The notes under the pieces: generated by a model
Seen by the model: only the letters and a program-made list of their open reading frames with translations
Told to the model about the DNA's origin: nothing
Databases searched by the model: none
Source of the DNA: Dama dama
Taxonomy: Eukaryota; Chordata; Mammalia; Artiodactyla; Cervidae
Length of the DNA: 64,000 nucleotides
Direction: 5' to 3'
Assembly: GCF_033118175.1 (NCBI RefSeq)
Contig: NC_083714.1
Location: 12,338,001 to 12,402,000, forward strand
Program-made: the position numbers and the translations under genes
Shown: piece by piece, positions 55,401 through 64,000 of the stretch
Position numbering within the stretch: the first letter of the stretch is position 1
Layout: the number at the start of each line of letters is the position of its first letter

Positions 55401-55689
55401 AACATGATCAGAATGATATTTTAGAAAAGAATTTCTAGTGGCAGTATAGATAATGGACAGAAGAGGGTAATAGTGAGGTGGGAGGCCAATTAAGAGACTG
55501 TTGGAGAAAAGATGGTGGCCTGAACAAGGGTTACGGTGGTTGGATGGGAGAAGTGAATGAATCTAAGACATATTTAAAGATAGGGACACAATCAGAAAGG
55601 AATAAGACTAGAAGAAACAAGGCTTTCTCATACCAAGTCCACTTCACTGATTTGAGGACAACCTTTAATGCACACCTGATATGTACTAA
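55401..55689. other. No recognisable feature
   Basis: Non-coding. Confidence 0.4.
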
Positions 55690-55822
55690 TGGAGTAGGAA
55701 ATGGCAACCCACTCCAGTATTCTTGCCTGGAAAATTTTACAGACAGAAGAATCTGGTGGGCTACAGTCCATGGGGTTGCAAAAGAGTTGGACATGACTTA
55801 GCGACTAAGCACACATGCACAC
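55690..55822 (+). mobile_element. BovA unit / 5'-truncated Bov-tA
   Basis: Headless copy from GGAGTAGGAAATGGCAACCC to GACTAAGCACACATGCACAC. Confidence 0.93.
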
Positions 55823-56307
55823 TATATGTTAAGGTGCTGTGTTGAGCACTATGGGAGAAAGACAAATATTTAGAAAATTTTCATTACACATAAGGAATTT
55901 AAAGACTAAGAACAACTATAATTGAATGAAGAAAAAGTGACAAGTATTGGAAAAGGGAAAGAGATACCTTTCTAAAACTTAGACATGATTATGTCCTCTT
56001 TCCTTTCAAAAACCTTTAATGACTCTCTTATCTTCAAACTTCAAAATTCAAGCATGAGATTAACAGACTCTTTAAATCGGACTCAACCACCATTGTAGAC
56101 CAACTTATCACCTCCAATATTCTACTAATAGAGCTCTATTTATCAGCAATTCCATTTTTACGGAATGCTGTTCATATCCTATCCATTTCTGTGGAAATCT
56201 TAGTCACATATTTTCTTTGTCTTTTCTGTGACAATTTTATTGAGATATAATTCATATACAATACATTAATTCACACTTCTTTTCTTAAATTTTACCTTGC
56301 TTTTTTT
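55823..56307. other. No confident feature
   Basis: Near 56230 'aattttattgagatataatt' resembles an old L1 3' region, but it is too short to call. Confidence 0.4.
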
Positions 56308-56315
56308 CCAACAAC

Positions 56316-56528
56316 GGGGCTTCCTTGGTGGCTCAGACAGTAAAGAATCTGCCTGCAATGCAGGAGACCCAGGTTCAATCCCTAAGTTTGGAAGATCCCC
56401 TACAGAAGGGAATGGGTACCCACTCCAATTCCTGCCTGGAGAATTCCATGGACAGATGAGCCTGGCAAGCCACACAGTTCATGGGATCACAGAGTCAGAC
56501 ACAACCGAGCGACTGACACTTTCACTTT
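56316..56528 (+). mobile_element. Bov-tA SINE
   Basis: GGGCTTCCTTGGTGGCTCAG head to a GACTGACACTTTCACTTTC tail. TSD ccaacaa at 56308-56314 and 56530-56536. Confidence 0.95.
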
Positions 56529-56536
56529 CCCAACAA

Positions 56537-57330
56537 TAGCACGATTTCTGTTTCATAATGGTATTCATTGCCCACTCTAAACAACTTCTCCTTTTGACTG
56601 CTTCAGAGAAACTGCAGTGACAGTTTCTAATAAAAATATATAAGATTATTTTGAGTGGTCATGCTGAGTGTCAGAATCCTCAGCTGCTCAAAGCTTGTTG
56701 TGGCTGTGTGTTTCACTTTCTGTGAGTCTATTCTTGCTATTAGACTTGAGGCATACAGTGTCATGAACTTTAGTGGCTTGGCCTAGAGCCTTAAGGCTTA
56801 TTTATAATATGATGTCTTTAGGGAAATGATTCCAAGTTGACAAAAATCCCTTAGGATTTCTAGTTGGTAGCTGAAGTTAAGATGGAAAAGTCGGTAAGTT
56901 CTCTAAGAATTAGATCTACAGGAACTGGAAGGATTGCGATTCTAGGACAGAGTATTCGGCTTGCTGAAAATATCCTGACAAACTGTCTCATCTATTATTT
57001 AGTCCAAAGGATCAAGGACACTGCCATTTCTGTCTTTTGTACTTGGAAGAGAGAATTTAACCAATTCTTAGTTGAGATGGATAGCGAGTCCATATGGAAT
57101 TCGCCATCAGTAGCAGTTATTAGAAGGAGATAGAATGGGACACAAATACAAGTTGTTTCCATAAAGATAATTTTAGTTATACATTTAGCTCATGATACAG
57201 ATAGTCTTTAAGGTCTACTGATATAGATAAGAGTACAGATGTCTTGTTTGTTCATAAATGAGGAAAGAGGACATGGGGAAGAGGATCTAAACCAGGGAAA
57301 TATAATGGTTCATAACTAATCCATCCCTCA
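56537..57330. other. No recognisable feature
   Basis: Non-coding; the 89-codon frame at 56864-57133 has no motif. Confidence 0.4.
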
Positions 57331-57542
57331 TGAGGTGTTAAAGAATCTGCCTGCCAATGCATGAGATGCTAGAGACACAGGTTTGATCCACGAGTCAGGA
57401 AGATCACCTGGATGAGGAAATGGCAACCCACTCCAATATTCTTGCCTGGGAAATCCCATGGACAGAGGAGCCTGGCAGGCTATAGTCCATGGTGTTGCAA
57501 AGAGTCAGACACGACTGAGCACACACGTACATACATACATGA
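57331..57542 (+). mobile_element. Bov-tA SINE with (ACAT)n tail
   Basis: 5' head partly lost (starts TGAGGTGTTAAAGAATC), then body and GAGCACACACGTACATACAT tail. Confidence 0.92.
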
Positions 57543-58309
57543 CTAGAAGGAAAAATGAGAGGGAACCCCTTCCCAAAGTACAGAACCCAGTAAATAGCAG
57601 ACTAGGATCTCTGTCTTCATTTGCCAAGAACGGCATATTATTTTTACCTAATTTTATGGCTGCGATTTTTTTTTAATATGTATGCATCAACTTTTATTTT
57701 ACTATTGTGTTTTTCTCCCAGTGTACAGATTTACTTCTTTCATTTAAGGAATAATTTTTTGTTTTATGGTGTTTTAAATGGTTAAATGTTATCCCTAAGT
57801 TAGAGCACCTTTGTCCTCCATGTTGACTGACTTGAAAAGAACAAAATCAAAACAAGATATGGCTGCGATTTTAAGCTGTAAATCCTTTCAGAAGTTGATC
57901 TTAATTTTGCTTGCAGGGTGAGCAAAACAAACCAACTTGTCACGTATGCCTGCATTTCTAAAATTAGGAAAAACAGCCCTAATCCCTTTTCATATGCAGA
58001 AAATAGAAACTAGTCGAGTAGTCTACTTGGTCGGTGGGAACAGACTTTAAAAAGCAACATGCTAAAAAAATAAAATAAAATCAAAACATGTCATAAGCAA
58101 AGTTAAACTGCAGTTCAAACTTTTTGGCCATAGCCAAAAGCCAGAAGCAAAGGAGTGTAACAGTATTTCTGTCTCTGATTCTCTTTTGTGACTTCGAAAC
58201 TCATCTACTTTTTGTTTCCAGGCAAAATGACATGTAAAACTCATTTCAGAAAGTCCATCTACAGCAAAGCCTCAGTTACATCTTTGGTAATTCTTTTTCA
58301 ATATATAGC
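57543..58309. other. No recognisable feature
   Basis: Non-coding. The word atggctgcgattttt recurs near 57656 and 57860. Confidence 0.4.
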
Positions 58310-59058
58310 CTATCAAAACTCACTGAAGAAGAAATAGATCATTTGAATAGTCCTATATTGACTTTAAAAGTAGAATTTGTAGTTAAACCCTTCCCACAAA
58401 GAAAACTCCTAGGCCAGACAGCTTCCCTGGTGATTTTCACCAAACACGTAAGCAGTAAATAATGCCAATCCTGTAAAACTCTGCCAGAAAATTGAAGGTG
58501 ACGGATTACCTCCTAAATCATTCTATCAGTCAAGTATTACCATTACAAGCTAATATCTTTTGGGAATATAGACACAAAAATTCTGAACAACAATTTAGGA
58601 AATTGAACCCAACAGTATATAAAAATGATGGGGCTTCCCTGGTGGCTCAGTGGTAAAGAATCTGCCTGCCAATGTAGGAGACACGAGTTCGATCCCTGAT
58701 CCAGGAAGATTCCACACACCCCAGAGCAGCTGAGCCCATGTGCCACAACTATTGAGCCTGTGCTCTAGAGCCCAGGAGCCACAACTACTGACCCCACATG
58801 CCGTAGCTACTGAAGCCTGCACAACCTTGTTGTGCTCGGCAACAAGAGAAGCCACTGCAATGAGAAGCCTGTGCACTGCGACTAGAGAGTAGCCCCCACC
58901 CTCAGCAACTAGAGAAAAGCCCATGCAGCACCAAAGACCCAGCAGAGCCAAAAATAAATAAATAAATAAATAAATAATTTAAATGATGATACATTATGAC
59001 CAAGTACAGTTTATCTCAGGAATGATAGATTGGTTTAACATTCAAAAGTCAATCAAAG
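58310..59058 (+). mobile_element. Old L1 ORF2 fragment split by a CHR SINE
   Basis: RT-region wording 'acaaaaattctgaacaacaa', 'gaacccaacagtatataaaa' and, after the SINE, 'acattatgaccaagtacagt' and 'ttggtttaacattcaaaagt'. Frames broken. Confidence 0.85.
58631..58980 (+). mobile_element. Long CHR-type tRNA SINE, 350 bp
   Basis: GGGCTTCCCTGGTGGCTCAG head, GAGTTCGATCCC B box, repeated ACAACTACTGA-like body and an (AAAT)n tail. TSD aaatgatg at 58623-58630 and 58981-58988. Confidence 0.95.
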
Positions 59059-59185
59059 GGGACTCCTCTGGTGGTCCAGTGGTTAAGAATCTGCCTTCCA
59101 ATGCAGGGGACTTGGGTTCAATTCCTGGTCAGGGCACTAGGATCCCACATGCTGGACGATGTAGCACACAAAAAAATAAAAGATC
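59059..59185 (+). mobile_element. CHR-type tRNA SINE
   Basis: GGGGACTCCTCTGGTGGTCC head, GGTTCAATTCC B box, GCACTAGGATCCCACATGC, A-rich tail. Confidence 0.92.
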
Positions 59186-60050
59186 TGAGCCGAAGAAGTC
59201 AGGTCCAAACTTATATGGATACAAAGCAGAATCGGACAAAGACTCTGCATTTGGAGAACTCACACTTTAGCCAAGGAGACATACTCAGTTAAGCTCTATA
59301 GGCCTGGTACTGGCTTAGATACTGGGGAGAAGACAAACTTGAAAATATTCATCTACTGCCTTGTGCATGGCTCTCCAAGTATTTTATGGGCATTTATTAC
59401 TCTCTTCTCCCCTAAGCCTGTAAGTGACTCCAATGCAGGGAGTAAGAGAGGAGCTTGCATTAGGGAATAAGTGGAATTTAGCAAACTTTAATGACATAAA
59501 TCTTCTCTAAAAGACCTTTAGGGTCAGTCTTTTTGATGGGTGGTACATGCAAGTTAGGCACTGATAGAGCCTGAACACTGAAGAGGCAGTCCTGAGTATG
59601 AGGAGGTGGGAGACTGGTGACAGTTTACTGACCCAGTCCATTGATGCACTGTCTAATTTGGCTCAAAGCAAGTCGCCAGAAAGACAAGTGTGTTGTCCAA
59701 GAGCTTCCATGTGCCTGGTTCTCACTGCACAGTGACATGAAGCAACTTCTCCATCCTTAACCTGCATTCCAGTGATTAGGACAAGATTAGGGAGAAGCTC
59801 TGGAAACCCTGAAGCTTCTTAGATCATCCTTTGCCATTACACACCATGTAGAGAGCCAAGATTCAATAAATGTGTATTGAATTAATACATTCAATCAATA
59901 GATTTAAACAATAGCCTAAAGGGAGAAGCATGAATCTATTGTTGCCCAGTGGCAACGTTTCTCCTTCAGAATTAAGTACATTGTCCATTTACGGATAAAG
60001 GCTGGGTGCCACTAGCATTATTAGTAGGCGTAAAGGGCAGCAGGAAATAT
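59186..60050. other. No recognisable feature
   Basis: Non-coding, about 0.86 kb. Confidence 0.4.
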
Positions 60051-60066
60051 ACTGGGTACTTTTCTT

Positions 60067-60103
60067 TTTTAAAATTTATTTTTAATTGGAGGATAATTGT
60101 TTT
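60067..60103 (-). mobile_element. 37-bp L1 insertion
   Basis: 'tttaattggaggataattgt' is the last part of the ruminant L1 3' UTR, antisense after a T-run. A 16-bp TSD with one mismatch (actg-g/a-gtacttttctt) lies at 60051-60066 and 60104-60119. Confidence 0.88.
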
Positions 60104-60260
60104 ACTGAGTACTTTTCTTGTGGCTTTATTTTCCTACCTTGTCCTACCTTTGTCAATGTGCTTTGTCATATTTTGCCACATTGTACAAGTCTCTTTGTAC
60201 AGAGATCTCTTCTCTATATCCCCAGAGCCTAGCACTGTGCCTGGTATATTAGTAGGTGGT

Positions 60261-60708
60261 TGTATTAGTTAGGGTTCTCCAGAAAAAGAGAACTAAGAGG
60301 ATGTGTGTGTTTATCATATGTATTCATGCATGTATGTGCATCCATACATATGTCTGTACATGTTTAAAGGAACTGGCTCATACAATGAGGGCTGGCAAGT
60401 CTGAAGTCTTCAGGGCAGGCTGTCAGGGTGAAGACCCAGGGAAGAGTTAATGTTAGTCTCAAGTTCAAAGGCAATCTGGAGGCAGAATTTCTTCCTCCTT
60501 AGGAGATCTATCTTTTCTGCTAAGGTCTTCAATTGATTGAACAAGGCCCACTCACATCATGTAAGGTAATCTGCTTTACTCAAAATCTATTGATTTAAAT
60601 GTTAGTCATATCTAAAAAATACCTTCATAGCAATATCTAGACTGGTGTTTGAGCAAACATCTGGGCACCATTGCCCAGCCAAGCTGACACATACAATTAA
60701 CCACCATA
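60261..60708 (+). mobile_element. MLT2-like ERVL solo LTR
   Basis: Starts TGTATTAGTTAGGGTTCTCC and ends near ACAATTAACCACCATA, with 'ggaactggctcatacaatga', 'aatctgctttactcaaaatc' and 'ttgcccagccaagctgacac' in MLT2 order. No internal retroviral genes. TSD not clear. Confidence 0.85.
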
Positions 60709-61004
60709 GGGTTAATACATGTTTATAAAATAGAACTGAAATCACCTGTGGGCTGCCCATATTTGCATATCTACTTTTGAAAACCAAGTAGCAAATACAG
60801 TGGGCACACAGATATCAGGAATCACAGGTCACTGGTTCATTCCTAACTGGACAAAACAATTTTTCAATAAAGCCCGTGAAACATAAAATGGAAGTAATTA
60901 AGGTACAGACAGAACTTAGTTTCAGATTCCGGTCAATCTTTTAATCATTTTATAAAACTGATGAGCCACTACATTATTCATTCATTTAGATTTATGAAAG
61001 TAAT

Positions 61005-61360
61005 ATGAGCTGGCATTCATGGAACTGGTTTCTAGTCTCTTCTTTACCATTAAATGGCTTACTTGTCCTTGGGCAACTCACTTTACCTCTCTTGGTTTCT
61101 GCTTCACCAACAGCAAGATGACATCTCAGACAGTCTTTAAAGCAACTGTGGTACAGTAAATTGAAGCCTTCAGGCAGATATGGGTTCAAATCTTGGTTTA
61201 TGACACTTCCTATTAATAGTTCTGGGTAAGCTGCTACTGAGCTCATTTCTGCAGCAGCAATGTGGGAATATGGAATAACCTCACACCAGGGTTGTTATAC
61301 AGATTGAAGAAGACAAACTGAGTGCACAGTATACAATGGATGCTAATTACTATCACTGCC
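61005..61360 (+). mobile_element. Two MIR SINE relics in tandem
   Basis: 61005-61130 ('acttgtccttgggcaactca') and 61143-61360 ('tgggttcaaatcttggttta', 'acaccagggttgttataca') are separate sense MIR copies. Confidence 0.75.
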
Positions 61361-61685
61361 CCTTCTCCTTGCAGCACAAAAACGATATGATTCTGTTTTG
61401 TGTAGGTGGAACATTAATCCCTCTCAGAAAAACACAGCTTCCAACAGAGAGACTAATCATAAGCCGGAAACTCAAAAGATATATTTGAGATTATAGAGTC
61501 TTGAGCTGCTTTTGTTATGGTCTAATTTCATTTGGAAAGACTATGATCATTTGATATTCTTTCAAATCATGCTAAAGTCCCTTGACTCTTTAATTCCCTT
61601 GGGCCACATTGATGGCTTAGGGGGTGTGGGAAAGCAGGGAAAGGCAAGGTCATGGGTATCTCTGTAGCAAGAGAGAGAAGGTTGG
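61361..61685. other. No recognisable feature
   Basis: Non-coding. Confidence 0.4.
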
Positions 61686-61863
61686 GACTTCCCGGGTGGT
61701 ACAGTGGCTAAGATTCCATGCTTCCAATGCAGGGGACCCAGGTTGGATCCCTGGTCAGGGAACTAGATTCCACATGCCAAAACTAGGAGTTCACATGCCA
61801 CAATGAAGACTGAAGACCCCACCTGCTGTAACTAGCACCTGGCACAGCCAAATAATAAGTAAA
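61686..61863 (+). mobile_element. CHR-type tRNA SINE
   Basis: GGGACTTCCCGGGTGGTACAG head, GGTTGGATCCC B box, a CACATGCC-rich body, ACAGCCAAATAATAAGTAAA tail. A G9 run follows at 61867-61875. Confidence 0.93.
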
Positions 61864-61887
61864 TGTTGGGGGGGGGCGCGGATTGTG

Positions 61888-62112
61888 AGAACTTGCCATG
61901 TACCGAGTACTATGTGCACGTGATCTCATCTAACATTCATAGCAAAGCAAAAAGTGTAGGTACTATTACTGATATCCCCATGTTTACAGATGAAAAAATT
62001 GAGGCTCAGAGGGGTGAGGTAACTTGCCCAAAATTGTACAGCTAGAAACCACGGAATTAAAATTTACCCCCACATCTGATTCAGAACACATGCTTTAACT
62101 AGTACACTGTCT
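61888..62112 (-). mobile_element. MIR SINE, near complete
   Basis: Antisense: 'acgtgatctcatctaacatt', 'tttacagatgaaaaaattga', 'ggtaacttgcccaaaattgt'. Confidence 0.85.
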
Positions 62113-62435
62113 CTTCTTGGAAAGTGTGTATTATATAAAAAACACACAGGCTTTTGACATTTTAAAGAAATTTAACAAGTAGAAAAATTAATATGTACAT
62201 GTGTGTATGTAGGTATGTGTGTGCATATTTTTATACATATACACAATTTAAATAATTAAAAATTGAAGGGTTAAGAAATCAGTGTACCTCATTTCTCTGG
62301 AAATTAATATCACTTGCTGAGTTCTATAAGGGGGCATGAGGGTAAGTGGCAAAGTCAATGAAAGGGCTGTGCCTCTACTTATCTGTGATGTTGACTATAC
62401 ATCACATTCAGCATGAGACTTATATAGGATATTCC
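62113..62435. other. AT-rich stretch, no feature
   Basis: Short (TG/TA) patches near 62195-62245, otherwise nothing recognised. Confidence 0.4.
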
Positions 62436-62655
62436 TAGTAACTGCCATGTATTTAGTGCTTACTACATGCCAGGCACTGTGCCAAGTGCTTTATATGTAT
62501 AATGCCAAGTAATCCCTCAAACAACCCCATTCAGTAGATGAGAAAACGTAAGCTCAGAGGTTATAGCACTTGCTGAAGATCATACAATTAGTAAGTAGCA
62601 CTGCTAGGATTCAACTCTAACTTCAGAACCTTTGTTTGTAACCACTATGCTGGAT
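62436..62655 (-). mobile_element. MIR SINE, near complete
   Basis: Antisense: 'gtgcttactacatgccaggc', 'agatgagaaaacgtaagctc', 'aattagtaagtagcactgct'. Confidence 0.85.
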
Positions 62656-62675
62656 TTCCATGAAAAGCATGTCAT

Positions 62676-63620
62676 TTCCTCAATAAATTAAATACAGGTT
62701 TACCATGTGACCCAACAATTCCACTATGAGTTATACCCCAAATAATTGAAAACTAGTGCTCAAACAAAAATTATATACCAGCCTTCATAAGAGCTATATT
62801 CATAATAGTCAAAAAATGTAAACAACCCAAATGTCTATCGACAGATGAATGAATAAACAAAATGTGGTGTACACACACACACAACACACACAGTGGAGCA
62901 TTATGCCGTGCTGTGCTTTGTCACTGTCGTGTCTGACTCTTTGCAACCCCATGGCCTGTAGCCTGCCAGGATCCTCTGTCCATGGGGATTCTCCAGGTAA
63001 CAATACTGGAATGGGTTGCCATGCCCTCCTTCAGGGGATCTTCCCAACCCAGGGATCGAACCCAGGTCTCCCACATTGCACATGGATTCTTTACCATCTG
63101 AGCCACCAGGGAAGCCCACGAATACTGGAGTGGGTAGCCTATCCCGTCTCCAGGGGATCTTCTTGACCCAGGAATTGAACCCAAGTCTCCTGCATGGCAG
63201 GCAGATTCTTTACCAGTTGAGCTACCAGGAAAGCCCCAATGGAACATTATGCAGCCATACAAAGGAGCAAAATTCTGATACATACTATAACATGAATGAA
63301 CCTTAGAAATATGCTAAGTGGAAGCAGCCAGACACAAAAGGCTGCATACTGTGTGATTTCCTTTACATGAAATATTCAGAATAGGCCAATCCATAGATAC
63401 AAAGGAAGATTAGTTGTTGCCAGGGGCTCAGGAAAGCAGGGAATGGGGAGTGACTGCTTAATGGGTACGGGGGTCCCACTTGGTATTGTGAAAAAGTTCT
63501 GATATGAGGTAGTAGTGATGGTTGCACAACATTGTGAATGTACTCATGTCACTGGACTGTAGACTGTAAAATGGTAAATTTTATGTGATACACATTTTAC
63601 CACAATAAAAATCAATCAAT
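62676..63620 (+). mobile_element. Old L1 3' part split by a dimeric Bov-tA
   Basis: 'catgtgacccaacaattcca', 'gcattatgc' | SINE | 'acattatgcagccataca', 'atatgctaagtggaagcagc', 'ttaccacaataaaaatcaat'. A (CA)n patch lies at 62873-62890. Confidence 0.9.
62907..63239 (-). mobile_element. Dimeric Bov-tA SINE inside old L1
   Basis: Two tandem antisense units, both ending in tRNA-type heads (GAGCCACCAGGGAAGCCC, GAGCTACCAGGAAAGCCCC). A 13-bp TSD with one mismatch (tgga-g/a-cattatgc) lies at 62894-62906 and 63240-63252. Confidence 0.95.
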
Positions 63621-64000
63621 TAACCAGACCATTTGTCCCTGGTTTTCCCTTTGTCTAATTGTGGGTTTTGTCTCTGAAAGTCTCTTCTCTGCTGGCTCCT
63701 CAACATTCTGGGTTCATTTCTCCCTCTCTGCCATAACTCCTACTGTGCCTTCTTGATTCTTCCTAAGACCTGGAGCCTCCTCCCTCTGCCCAAGCCCAAC
63801 CAATTCAGTTGTGACCCACCCTTCCATGAAGACTTCCCAGTTATTCTCTTTTTCTAATCAAGAAATCCAGAATGACCCAAGTAAGCCCACTTTATTTTAA
63901 AATTAATATTAAAAGTTAGCATTATATGACTGTTTCCAAAACAATACCTTTTGGCTCTTAGACCAGTGTCCTTTCTATTGATACCTCACTGTCTCCCACA
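63621..64000. other. No confident feature
   Basis: Pyrimidine-rich sequence ('agacctggagcctcctccct', 'catgaagacttcccag') faintly like an L2 3' region; not called. Confidence 0.35.

Noticed and set aside
58631..58700. tRNA genes at SINE heads (here and at other Bov-tA/CHR copies)
   Set aside because: A- and B-box words are present, but the sequences are SINE heads without a full cloverleaf or CCA-side stem.

Overview
The window reads as nuclear DNA from a ruminant, most likely a bovid. The evidence is its repeat content. It holds four copies of the RTE-type LINE BovB, about twenty tRNA-headed or BovA-type SINEs that share BovB's 3' end (Bov-tA, Bov-A2), seven CHR-type tRNA SINEs of cetartiodactyls, and many young ruminant L1 3' ends. 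These lie among older mammal-wide repeats (MIR, L2, MER5A, a Tigger-type transposon, MaLR/ERVL LTRs). Species cannot be resolved from the sequence alone.

I see no convincing intact gene. Nearly every open frame of any length lies in a transposable element or in GC-rich sequence without coding features. The one candidate exon is at the left edge: an open minus-strand frame (21-206) with protein-like composition, a stop codon and a plausible splice acceptor. It could be the last exon of a gene lying mainly outside the window. The rest is best read as intron or intergenic DNA.

Layout. 0-8 kb: candidate exon, SINEs, a MaLR-like LTR, then a BovB copy of about 4.03 kb (3545-7577) bounded by a 9-bp target-site duplication (TSD) and carrying about 0.9 kb of upstream sequence made of degenerate tandem units. 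8-15 kb: L1 3' end, a solo LTR with 6-bp TSDs (11522-12016), and a MaLR-like LTR split by a LINE-like insert. 15-26 kb: densest ruminant SINE/BovB area, including stacked SINEs at one target site (17.2-17.8 kb), a second BovB, and a 5'-inverted BovB (21320-22612) with 9-bp TSDs. 26-36 kb: MIR, L2, MER5A, young L1 tails with 15-16 bp TSDs, a GC-rich repeat-poor stretch (28.9-30.3 kb), and a Tigger-type element carrying a nested L1. 36-52 kb: two long L2 relics that have collected later SINE, L1 and LTR insertions, and a mariner MITE. 52-64 kb: MIR-rich DNA, a palindromic MITE-like element, old L1 pieces split by SINEs, an MLT2-like LTR, and a 37-bp L1 insertion.

The elements form a system of parasites: L1 or BovB reverse transcriptase, mostly encoded elsewhere, will have mobilised the SINEs. 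Every LINE copy visible here is truncated or has broken reading frames. Nested insertions and TSDs allow relative dating at several loci. No tRNA, rRNA, CRISPR, operon or bacterial-type feature was found. Family names were assigned by recognising diagnostic sequence, not by a database search.
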